A DNA stretch of 64,000 nucleotides from Ilumatobacteraceae bacterium. Its GTDB lineage: Bacteria > Actinomycetota > Acidimicrobiia > Acidimicrobiales > Ilumatobacteraceae. The notes beneath the pieces were generated by a model. That model saw nothing but the letters and a program-made list of their open reading frames with translations. It ran no database searches and was not told where the DNA came from. Position numbers and translations under genes: made by a program. The stretch spans positions 62,001-126,000 of the forward strand of contig JAGYKR010000003.1 of the NCBI GenBank assembly GCA_018401375.1. The letters run 5' to 3'. Below are positions 7,995 to 15,547 of the stretch, one piece after another (within the stretch, counting starts at the first letter, position 1; each line of letters starts with the position of its first letter).

Positions 7995-8735
7995 TCAGAT
8001 CCCAGAGCTCTTCGGCCCTGATCCAGACGGGCCAGAGGTGGACGGGACGATGCGTGGGGTCCAAGGTCGCGGCTCATCCCAGTGATGCCCGATGATCTGG
8101 CCCTTCTCCAACGCCGCGAGAAACTCGCTCGGCCCGTCAAAATCGGGCATCTCGACACAAGCCGCTCCGATCGCAAGCGGCACGTGGGCATCGCTGCCGG
8201 CACCGGCGCGTAACCCATGTTCTCGAGCAAAATCAGCAGCCCGCTGATTCAGCGAGGCCAAAGAGGTCTTGGAGTTAAAGACCTCAATCGCATCCACCAG
8301 GCCGGCTGCGGTCAGTTCAATCAACGCTGCTTCGGACAGGTTGCGTCGCATCGGATCAAAAGGATGCGGCACGTAGACCACGGCTCCTTGATCACGGATC
8401 GCGTGGGCGGTGGCGAGTGGGGTCATGCCCATCGGGACCCGTTCGGTGAGAAACAGTCCAATCACCTCTCCCGCAGTGGTACGCAACTCCTCGCCTACCA
8501 CCACCCGACAGCCGAGTTCACTCGAGAGCCGCTGCGCCCCCGCCACCGCATTGTGATCGGTGATACACAACACATCGATTCCGGCCGCCTCCACAGCGGC
8601 AGCGATCTCTTCAGGGGTGGTGGTGCTGTCCCCGCTCCACATGGTGTGGGAGTGCAGATCCACCCGGACCCATCCCGGTCGTTGCGGCTCACGGAGATGC
8701 GGGTGACGCTCACCAGCTTCAGTTGATGGCACCAT
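7995..8735 (-). CDS. PHP-domain metal-dependent phosphoesterase
   Basis: A 246-residue protein with PHP-family metal ligands: DLHSHTMWSGDST near residue 26, CITDHN near residue 55, a VYVPHPFDP block and GSDAHVP near residue 180. The family includes polymerase-associated nucleases, histidinol phosphatases and 5'-3' exonuclease/AMP phosphatases such as YciV; the substrate cannot be read from sequence. No transmembrane segment. It sits 7 bp downstream of tldE in a same-strand series. The first 20 residues are poorly conserved, so the start may be slightly internal. Confidence 0.85.
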   Translation of the reverse strand: MVPSTEAGERHPHLREPQRPGWVRVDLHSHTMWSGDSTTTPEEIAAAVEAAGIDVLCITDHNAVAGAQRLSSELGCRVVVGEELRTTAGEVIGLFLTERVPMGMTPLATAHAIRDQGAVVYVPHPFDPMRRNLSEAALIELTAAGLVDAIEVFNSKTSLASLNQRAADFAREHGLRAGAGSDAHVPLAIGAACVEMPDFDGPSEFLAALEKGQIIGHHWDEPRPWTPRIVPSTSGPSGSGPKSSGI

Positions 8736-8742
8736 CGCCGAA

Positions 8743-10083
8743 TCAGCTTCCGCTCATCGTCAGGTCACGGATCACGAGACTCATCCCTGTGGAACGCATC
8801 GGCAACCACTCCACATCCCCACCCACCTCGATGATGTCGGTGAGCATGCGTTGCAAGGTGGATGCGATCGTGAACTCTTTGACCGGTTCAGCCAAGGCTC
8901 CATTGCGGATCATCAGGCCGGCTGCGCCGGTGGAAAAGTCCCCACTGACTGCATTCACCCCCGAATGAATGCCACTCACCGATTGGATGAGCACCCCTTC
9001 ACCCACTTCAGCAATAATCTCCGACTGAGAGCGGCTGCCCGGCTGGAGCTGCAGTGCGAGCGCGCCCACCCCCGGAGATCCGGCGTAACCGGATCGCACA
9101 GCGTTGCCCGTGGAGACCGTCCCGGCCCGTCGCGCCGAATAGGAGGAATGCACAAACATTTCTAGCCGACCAGCCTCTATCAGGCGATTGGGGCGCGCTG
9201 CGAGGCCTTCGCCGTCAACTTCGCTCGCCGTGTACGCCCTCGGGTTCGTCGGATCATCGATCAACGTCACCACCTCGGATGCAATCTGTTCGCCGAGTCG
9301 GTCTCGAAACAGACTGCGTCCCTTCACCACGGCCTCACCATTCAAGGTGGAGGAAATAATCGAAATGAACTGGGCGGTCACATACGGATCCAACACCACT
9401 GTCACTCGACCCGAGGACGGCTTGGTAGCACCGAGCAGACGCGTGGCCCGCAGGGCGGCGTCCCCGGCGGCCCGTTCCAGATCAAACTCAATGGGCGACC
9501 GTCCAACAGTGAAGCCAAACCCGGTCTGGGTTTCCCCGTCTTGGTCAGCCAGAGTGGACACGGTCATGTAGCAGCCGTTCTCGCGGCCTGACTGGCGGAC
9601 CCCGGAGGTGGTGGCCACCGCCGTCTCACCCATCACATCGGCATAGTTAGCTTCATCTACGCGAATCCGCGGATCACGGGCAGCGGTCATCGCTTCCAGA
9701 TCTCGGGCGAGTGCGATCTTGTCCTCGGTTGGATATGCGGCCAGTTCCTCACTCCACAACGACTGCCGGGTCACCTCCACCCCGTCGGGGGTAGCGAGCC
9801 CTGCCCATTCATCGGCGGTTCCAAACCCGAGGTTCTCGCGAGCTTCGCCGAGCACCTCGGCGATCGCGGCCTGATCGAGGGTTCCGGCCGAGGACACCCC
9901 GGTGCGACCATCCGAGATCACCCTGATCCCGATTCCCTCGCTACGGGCCGAAACAAAGTGTTCCACCTCGCCGCGGTAGACGCGGATCTCGGTCTCCCCG
10001 CCGCGGGCCACAAACGCCTCAATCTGTTCACCGGGGCGGGCCTGGGCCACCACCGAATCGGCTAGGGCCTGCAAGTCGTTCAT
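8743..10083 (-). CDS. tldE: TldE/PmbA-family metalloprotease subunit
   Basis: A 446-residue member of the TldE/PmbA half of the TldD/TldE heterodimer, a cytoplasmic zinc protease that trims unfolded or modified peptides such as microcin B17 and the antitoxin CcdA. It lacks the HExxxH motif, as expected for TldE. The C-terminal glycine-rich region (GVNAVSGDFSTGAAGLMIRNG) is typical. A longer in-frame start at 10170 exists, but the ATG at 10083 gives a four-base ATGA overlap with tldD and the expected N-terminus. Confidence 0.93.
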   Translation of the reverse strand: MNDLQALADSVVAQARPGEQIEAFVARGGETEIRVYRGEVEHFVSARSEGIGIRVISDGRTGVSSAGTLDQAAIAEVLGEARENLGFGTADEWAGLATPDGVEVTRQSLWSEELAAYPTEDKIALARDLEAMTAARDPRIRVDEANYADVMGETAVATTSGVRQSGRENGCYMTVSTLADQDGETQTGFGFTVGRSPIEFDLERAAGDAALRATRLLGATKPSSGRVTVVLDPYVTAQFISIISSTLNGEAVVKGRSLFRDRLGEQIASEVVTLIDDPTNPRAYTASEVDGEGLAARPNRLIEAGRLEMFVHSSYSARRAGTVSTGNAVRSGYAGSPGVGALALQLQPGSRSQSEIIAEVGEGVLIQSVSGIHSGVNAVSGDFSTGAAGLMIRNGALAEPVKEFTIASTLQRMLTDIIEVGGDVEWLPMRSTGMSLVIRDLTMSGS

Positions 10084-11480
10084 GCTGCGGTGCCACCAAC
10101 GGTGAGAGCTGCCACCCGCAGAGTCGGCTGGCCATCGCCTACCGGGACGCCCTGACCATCTTTGCCGCATGTCCCCGGACTACCCATCGCGAAGTCGTTA
10201 CCCAACATGTCGATATCGGCGAGCACCTTGGGGCCGTTACCGATCAGGTTGCCGTCACGCAGGGGTTCTGTGATCCGGCCGCCCTCAATCAAGTAGGCCT
10301 CCGTCATCCCAAACACGAAGTCCCCGCTGGCGGTGTTGACACTGCCCCCACCGAGATGCGCCACGTACACGCCATGGTCGGTGGCGGCGATGATGTCATC
10401 GGGATCCTCCGCGCCATCGAGCACGTAGGTGTTGGTCATTCGGACCATCGGCAGGTGGCGGTAGCTCTGGCGGCGACCATTACCGCTGCCTGGACGACCT
10501 TCCCGCCGGGCTCGCAACACATCCCACATGTAGTCGGTGAGCACCCCGTCTTTGATCAACACGTTGTGCTGGGTCGGATGGCCCTCATCATCGATGCCGA
10601 GCGTGCCCCATTCCCCGGGCATGTCCCCATTGTCGACGAGTGTGACTAACGGCGAGGCCACGAGTTCACCTACACGGCCGGCGTACACGCTCGCCCCTTT
10701 GGCGATCAGGTCCGCTTCAAGCCCATGACCGCAGGCCTCGTGAAACAACACACCGCCCGTGCCGCGCTGGATGACCACCGGCATCGTGCCCGAGGGGGCC
10801 GGGCGCGCCGACAGTTTGGTGATCGCTTGGCGAGCTGCCTCCCGAGCGAACTGCTCCACGTCCATCTCATCGAACACTTCCCAGCCACGGGTGTGGCCCA
10901 TCGACTGGTATCCGGTCTGCATGCCTGCGTCACCAGCGGCCACAGCACTCAGACGCATCAGCACCCGGACCTGCTCATCGGTGGCGTACACCCCCTCGGT
11001 GTTAGCCACCAGCACGCTGCGACGGCTATCCCCATACCCCGCTGAGACCTGCACAATTTCCGATCCCGCTGAACGGGCGGCCTCATCTGCGGCTAGCAAC
11101 AACGCAACCTTGGCCTGCGTGGACACATCGCGGGGATCGCGCTGAATCACTGCGGGACGGGAATAGGCAGACTCGAGTGACACCACCCGCTGCCCTCCGG
11201 CGCCACCGCCCTTCGCGGCCGCTGCAGCCGTGCGGGCGGCCTCCGCCAGACCCTTCTCGCTCAGATCCGAGGTGTAGGCATAACCGGTCGTCTCGCCGGC
11301 CACCACCCGGATTCCGGCACCTCGATCTCGACTGCTCGTGACTTGTTCCACTCGTCCGTCATCGAGAGAGGCCGAAACCGATCGTCGGTTCTCGGCGAAC
11401 ACCTCCGCAAATTCGGCGCCGCCCGCCATCGCCGTTCCTAGGGTCCGTTCCAACACATCAGGTTCGATCACAACGATCAT
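10080..11480 (-). CDS. tldD: TldD-family zinc metalloprotease subunit
   Basis: A 466-residue protein carrying the zinc motif HEACGH (His 247, Glu 248, His 252) that defines TldD. It pairs with TldE, encoded immediately downstream with an ATGA overlap. The C-terminal conserved block SGDFVFGMTEAYLIEGG and LGNDFAMGSPGTCGKDGQ is complete. The gene is first in a four-gene minus-strand run and is divergent from the thioesterase gene with only 27 bp between starts. Confidence 0.95.
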   Translation of the reverse strand: MIVVIEPDVLERTLGTAMAGGAEFAEVFAENRRSVSASLDDGRVEQVTSSRDRGAGIRVVAGETTGYAYTSDLSEKGLAEAARTAAAAAKGGGAGGQRVVSLESAYSRPAVIQRDPRDVSTQAKVALLLAADEAARSAGSEIVQVSAGYGDSRRSVLVANTEGVYATDEQVRVLMRLSAVAAGDAGMQTGYQSMGHTRGWEVFDEMDVEQFAREAARQAITKLSARPAPSGTMPVVIQRGTGGVLFHEACGHGLEADLIAKGASVYAGRVGELVASPLVTLVDNGDMPGEWGTLGIDDEGHPTQHNVLIKDGVLTDYMWDVLRARREGRPGSGNGRRQSYRHLPMVRMTNTYVLDGAEDPDDIIAATDHGVYVAHLGGGSVNTASGDFVFGMTEAYLIEGGRITEPLRDGNLIGNGPKVLADIDMLGNDFAMGSPGTCGKDGQGVPVGDGQPTLRVAALTVGGTAA

Positions 11481-11507
11481 GCTACGTGAGCGTTAGCGTG
11501 AGGGACC

Positions 11508-11885
11508 GTGAAGATCGCAGTAGGACTCCGTGGGGACGCGAAATTAATTGTCCTCCAAGCTGACACCGCTGCGGCCCTCGGCTCAGGCAGTGTGGAGGTG
11601 CTCGGCACCCCTCGGATTGTCGGACTCTGCGAGGAGGCCACGTGCTCGGCCCTGCACGGTGTGCTCGAAGAGGGTTCCACCACGGTCGGGATGCGCGTGC
11701 AGATCGACCACCTGCAGCCCACCCCGGTAGGAGCCGCCGTTATTGCTGAAGCGGTGCTGGAAAAGATTGAAGGCCGCCGACTCACCTTTAACGTCACCGC
11801 CTCCGATGAGCGTGGCCTCGTGGCCGCCGGCAAGGTCACCCGCATCGTGGTCGATGTGGAAAACTTCATGGCAAAGTGCTGCTAA
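11508..11885 (+). CDS. FlK-like hotdog thioesterase
   Basis: A 125-residue single hotdog-domain protein similar to fluoroacetyl-CoA thioesterase FlK. The residues aligning with the FlK catalytic set are present: Thr34 (GTP), Glu42/43 (CEEATC) and His68 (DHLQPTPVG). The C-terminal half (EAVLEKIEGRRLTFNVTASDE) fits the family. Natural substrates of most such homologues are unknown short acyl-CoAs; fluoroacetate resistance should not be assumed. The GTG start has TAGCGT eight nt upstream. The stop codon lies inside a tandem hairpin array. Confidence 0.8.
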   Translation: MKIAVGLRGDAKLIVLQADTAAALGSGSVEVLGTPRIVGLCEEATCSALHGVLEEGSTTVGMRVQIDHLQPTPVGAAVIAEAVLEKIEGRRLTFNVTASDERGLVAAGKVTRIVVDVENFMAKCC

Positions 11886-11944
11886 GCAGCACTTCATGAC
11901 TAGTGCTGCTGAGCGGCACTTCATGACCGGCGCTGCTAAGCGGC
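11876..11944. repeat. Tandem array of about 27-bp hairpin units (three copies, last partial)
   Basis: Units starting at 11876, 11903 and 11930 each contain a near-palindrome such as GTGCTGCTAAGCAGCAC followed by TTCATGAC. The first unit contains the TAA stop of the thioesterase gene, and the last ends 6 bp from the stop of the convergent gene. Each unit can form an 8-bp stem, so the array may act as a bidirectional transcription terminator, though no T-tract follows. Confidence 0.85.
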
Positions 11945-11949
11945 TGTGA

Positions 11950-13582
11950 TCAGGCCAGGTTGCTGCTCCTCGGATAGATGTCAGCCGGATCGGTCATCAC
12001 GTTCACGAGATACGGAATCCCGCTCGCAAAGGCTCGATCGAGCGCTGGGCCGACCTGATCGGGATCCGTCACCGTCTCCCCACCACCACCGAGCGCCCGC
12101 ACCACCTCGTCGTAACGACACTCCGGCTGCAAATCACATGCCATGTCCCATCCGTAGATCGCCTGCATGGGATGTTTTTCTAGCCCCCACATGCCGTTAT
12201 TGCCCACCACCATCACCACCGGCAGGTTGTGGCGTACGAGGGTGTCCACATCCATCAAACTGAAACCAGCCGCTCCATCTCCGAGGAGCACCACCACCTG
12301 CGAGGAGGGCCGCACCACCCGAGCTGCGATCGCATAGCCGAGCCCGTTCCCGAGACATCCGTAGGGACCGGTGTCCAACCAACAGCCCGGCTGCTGCACC
12401 TCCACCAACTTGCCGGCGTAGGAAGCGAAGTCACCTCCATCACAGATCACGACGGCGTCGCGAGCGAGCCGGGCCCGCAACTCCCCGTAGACCCGGCCCG
12501 GGCTGATAACGGTGCCACCGGCTGTCAGCAAGGCCCGCTCCGACTCAGTGGCTCGTAGTTCAGCGTTAATGAGCTCTGCGATCCATTCATCGTGGCGCGA
12601 TCTGGAAGCACCCAAATCTGAGGGTTCATAGGCGGCGAGCTCAGCGAGGATCCGCCGGTGGTCACCGACCACGGTATGCACCTGCACATGCCTGGCCCGC
12701 TGAGATTCAGCGTCCACCACATGCATCACGGTGGCCTCACCGAACCGGCCGAATCCGAGTCGGAAATCAAGGGGGGTACCGAACACAACCACCAGATCGG
12801 CCCGATCCTTTAACACGGCTCGGGTTCGAAGGAATGCCAATTCATGATCGGCGGCCAACATGCCACGACCGAGACCATTGAAGAAACATGGCACCCGCAC
12901 ATGCTCCACGGCAGCGAGCAATTCCACTTCAGCTCCATCGAAGTAGACATCCGAGCCGATCACGAATGCCGGCCGCTCAGCGGCGGTGATCGCTGCAGCT
13001 AAGAGCGCTAGTGCCTCGGGATCAGGTTCTTGGCCGCGACCAAACCCACTCGGAAGTGCGGGTACCTCACCGGTGACGGGGCCGAACACATCGAGAGGAA
13101 AATCACGAAACACGGGACCACGATGCGGTGTCATGGCCTCGGTCAGCGCTGCGACGATCTCGTGGCCTACCTGTTCCGGATCTGTGACCGTGGCAGCGGA
13201 TTTGGTCACCGAAGCCAGGATCGGCACATGGTCAAGCTCCTGGAGCGAGCCTGCGCCCCATCTCATCGCCGGGGCCCGCCCACCGAGAATCAAGAGTGGG
13301 GAACCGTTGAAATGGGCCGAGGTCACAGCCGACACGCCGTTGGTGATTCCCGGTCCCGCGGTCAAAACAGCGAGGCCGGGTCTACGGGTCAACTTCGCGT
13401 AAGCCTCGGCGGCGAAGGTGGCGGTCTGCTCGTGGCGGGTGTCCACCACCGCCATTTTGATTGCGCGCCGCCTCATAGAACGGCCAGATATGTCCTCCAT
13501 TGAGAGTGAACATGACATCTGTGCCCACTGAACGTACGGCAGCGACGGTTTGTTCTCCTGCGTGTCCATGACATTCGCCCAT
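11950..13582 (-). CDS. ilvG: IlvG-like ThDP-dependent enzyme, frameshifted near the N-terminus
   Basis: A ThDP enzyme of the acetolactate synthase superfamily, close in sequence to mycobacterial IlvG; its actual reaction is unproven. The ThDP-activating Glu (DTRHEQTATFAAEA), AGPGITNG, RAPAMRWGAGSLQE and the GDGAAGFS ... NNGMWGLEKHPM cofactor motif are intact. The first about 38 residues (GHAGEQTVAAVRSV, FTLNGGHIWPFYEAA) are in a different frame from the rest. The frame changes at about 13455-13460, at an AAAA run, with a net one-base gain or two-base loss. The -10 box TAGGTT six nt before the ATG at 13582 supports that upstream start over the ATG at 13569. Either a pseudogene or a sequence error. 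Confidence 0.85.
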
Positions 13583-13697
13583 CGCCGAAACCTACATCGG
13601 CGCCCCCGAGACCGACAGGGCCGCTTGGCCTACCATCATCTGTCCCCCCGTTGGTCTGGACCTAAATTTGGGGGGTCAAGAACCTAAGGTGTGAACG
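13583..13697. promoter_or_regulatory. Divergent promoter region, ilvG-like / PAP2 gene
   Basis: The minus strand has TAGGTT (13589-13594) six nt before ATG 13582. The plus strand has TAAGGT (13685-13690) seven nt before GTG 13698. Both fit leaderless starts. The remaining approximately 90 bp show no recognised element. Confidence 0.65.
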
Positions 13698-14567
13698 GTG
13701 AACATCGCCCCTACGCCCGCACATCAGGCCCGACCGCATCGGTTGTTCTGGTGGAAGGAGGCGTTGATCGTTGCGATCTTCTACGTGATCTATTCCTCGA
13801 TCCGTAACCAATTCGGTTCAAACAGGATCGCCTCCGAGGGGATCCCGCGCGCGGCCTTTCGTAACGCCGAACGAGTAATCCGATGGGAGGAGGCCGTCGG
13901 CCTCTACCACGAGCTGACGGTCCAGTCCTGGTTCCTCGGTATGCGCTGGTTCATCCAGTTTTGGAACGTGTTCTACGGAACGGCCCACTTCATCGTCACC
14001 CTCACCGTGTTCGCTGTGCTGTTTTGGAAACGCCCGCAGGTGTTTCCGCAGTGGCGCAACTCCCTTGCGGCAATGACCGCGCTTGCGATCATCGGCTTCG
14101 CCTTTTTCCCTCTCATGCCGCCCCGGCTGTTGGATGAACCGTGTCCATGGGAGAGCGCTAACTCCTACGGCGGAAGTTGCATCGCTTCGGATCTTCGGGA
14201 CGAAGAAAACGGCTTCGGGTTTGTGGACACGCTGGCCGAGTACGGGGGAACCTGGTCATTTGACTCCGAGGCGATGGCCTCGATCTCCAATCAGTACGCA
14301 GCGATGCCAAGCCTGCACATCGGATGGGCAACCTGGTGCGCGATCGCGCTGTGGCCACTCCTCCGGCGGCGGCGAGCCAAACTCGCAATGCTGGCGTATC
14401 CGGCGGTCACGCTGTTTTGCATCGTCATCACCGGCAATCACTACTGGATGGACGGAGTGGGTGGCATCATCGTGTTCGGGTTCGGCGCAGTCTTCGGGTG
14501 GAGCGCGCACCGATGGAACCAAGAGCGCCTCGATCGCCGTTGGTTAGCACTTAGCGCGGATCTCTGA
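13698..14567 (+). CDS. PAP2-superfamily membrane phosphatase/phosphotransferase (inositol phosphotransferase-like)
   Basis: A 289-residue polytopic membrane protein with about six hydrophobic helices. The PAP2 catalytic motifs are visible as MPSLHIGWATW near residue 202 (catalytic His) and GNHYWMDGVGG near residue 250, with a PPRLLD motif before them. This arrangement is that of the Aur1/Ipt1-like branch, whose members move phosphoinositol or dephosphorylate lipid phosphates at the membrane. The presence of an inositol-3-phosphate synthase at 55 kb makes an inositol-lipid role plausible but unproven. GTG start with TAAGGT seven nt upstream. Confidence 0.85.
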   Translation: MNIAPTPAHQARPHRLFWWKEALIVAIFYVIYSSIRNQFGSNRIASEGIPRAAFRNAERVIRWEEAVGLYHELTVQSWFLGMRWFIQFWNVFYGTAHFIVTLTVFAVLFWKRPQVFPQWRNSLAAMTALAIIGFAFFPLMPPRLLDEPCPWESANSYGGSCIASDLRDEENGFGFVDTLAEYGGTWSFDSEAMASISNQYAAMPSLHIGWATWCAIALWPLLRRRRAKLAMLAYPAVTLFCIVITGNHYWMDGVGGIIVFGFGAVFGWSAHRWNQERLDRRWLALSADL

Positions 14568-14591
14568 TCCAGTTGTCCTGATTAGGCGGGA

Positions 14592-15440
14592 TCAAAACGA
14601 GTGATAGCCGCCGTCGATGGTGATCACGTCTCCGGTGTGGTAGCTGCTCGCCGAACTCGCCAGATACACCGCAAGCCCGCCGAAATCCGCTGGGACACCC
14701 CACCGACGTGTCGGCACCCGCGGCAGCACCTTGTCCACAAACTTCTGCCATCCGAGAGCCCCAGCGGTCATCTCGCTCTCGATCCATCCGGGAAGCACCG
14801 CATTAGAGCGGATCCCATGGCGGGCATGCTCCACAGCGATCGCTCTCATCATTGAGATCAACCCGCCCTTGGAAGCGCCATAGTGCTGGCCTTTTTGCTG
14901 CCCGAAATACGCCGAACCTGAGGTGGTGAAAATGAGCGAACCGCCGGTGGTGTCACCGCTCTCCGAGCGTTGAGCCATATGTCGGGTTGCCGCCCGCGCT
15001 GTATAAAAAGCACCGTCGAGATTGACTCGCATAACCCTGCGCCATTCCTGCGTGGTCATTTCCAGGAAGCTCGGCGCTTGCCCGCCCACTCCTGCGTTCA
15101 CAAAACACGAATCGATCCGGCCGAATCGCTCGAGGACTGCGGCCATCGACGCCTCCACGGCCTCTTCGTCTCCAACATCGCACACCACATCCACCACTCG
15201 ATCACCCGCTGATTGACCAGACGAATGACCAGACGAGTGACTAGAGCTCGCCAAATCGATCAACCTTGCCGCTGCCGCAGAGTTCTTCGCCGGGTTCGTC
15301 CCCCAGATCGCAACAGTTGCGCCGTGGGCGACGAGAGCTTCGGCCATGCCGAGACCGATCCCACTGTTGCCTCCCGTCACGAGGCTCACGTGACCGCTGA
15401 GATTAAAAGGCGAAGAAGATGGGAGTTGGGCTGTGGTCAT
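14592..15440 (-). CDS. SDR-family oxidoreductase
   Basis: A 282-residue short-chain dehydrogenase. The NAD(P)-binding motif TGGNSGIG is near residue 22, NAG near 116, the catalytic Tyr-Lys pair in YGASKGG near 184, and the C-terminal GDVITIDGGYH closes the fold. Substrate unknown; the closing motif is like gluconate 5-dehydrogenase or 3-oxoacyl-ACP reductase types. A Ser/His/Gly-rich insertion (about residues 66-80) is encoded by a degenerate tandem GACCAGACGAAT-type repeat at 15215-15242. TAATCT lies six nt before the ATG. Confidence 0.88.
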   Translation of the reverse strand: MTTAQLPSSSPFNLSGHVSLVTGGNSGIGLGMAEALVAHGATVAIWGTNPAKNSAAAARLIDLASSSHSSGHSSGQSAGDRVVDVVCDVGDEEAVEASMAAVLERFGRIDSCFVNAGVGGQAPSFLEMTTQEWRRVMRVNLDGAFYTARAATRHMAQRSESGDTTGGSLIFTTSGSAYFGQQKGQHYGASKGGLISMMRAIAVEHARHGIRSNAVLPGWIESEMTAGALGWQKFVDKVLPRVPTRRWGVPADFGGLAVYLASSASSYHTGDVITIDGGYHSF

Positions 15441-15547
15441 GTCATCAGATTAGGAATCCGGACCGACATCAGACCCAGTCGACAGTGACCGGTAACACCC
15501 CTCGTTGATGCTCGGCCCATATGGCACCAGATAGCGTCTAGGGGAGC
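15441..15547. promoter_or_regulatory. Divergent promoter region, SDR / dxs
   Basis: The minus strand has TAATCT (15447-15452) six nt before the SDR ATG. The plus strand has TAGCGT (15532-15537) ten nt before the dxs ATG, with a GGGGAG Shine-Dalgarno-like stretch between, so dxs may have a very short leader. Confidence 0.55.
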
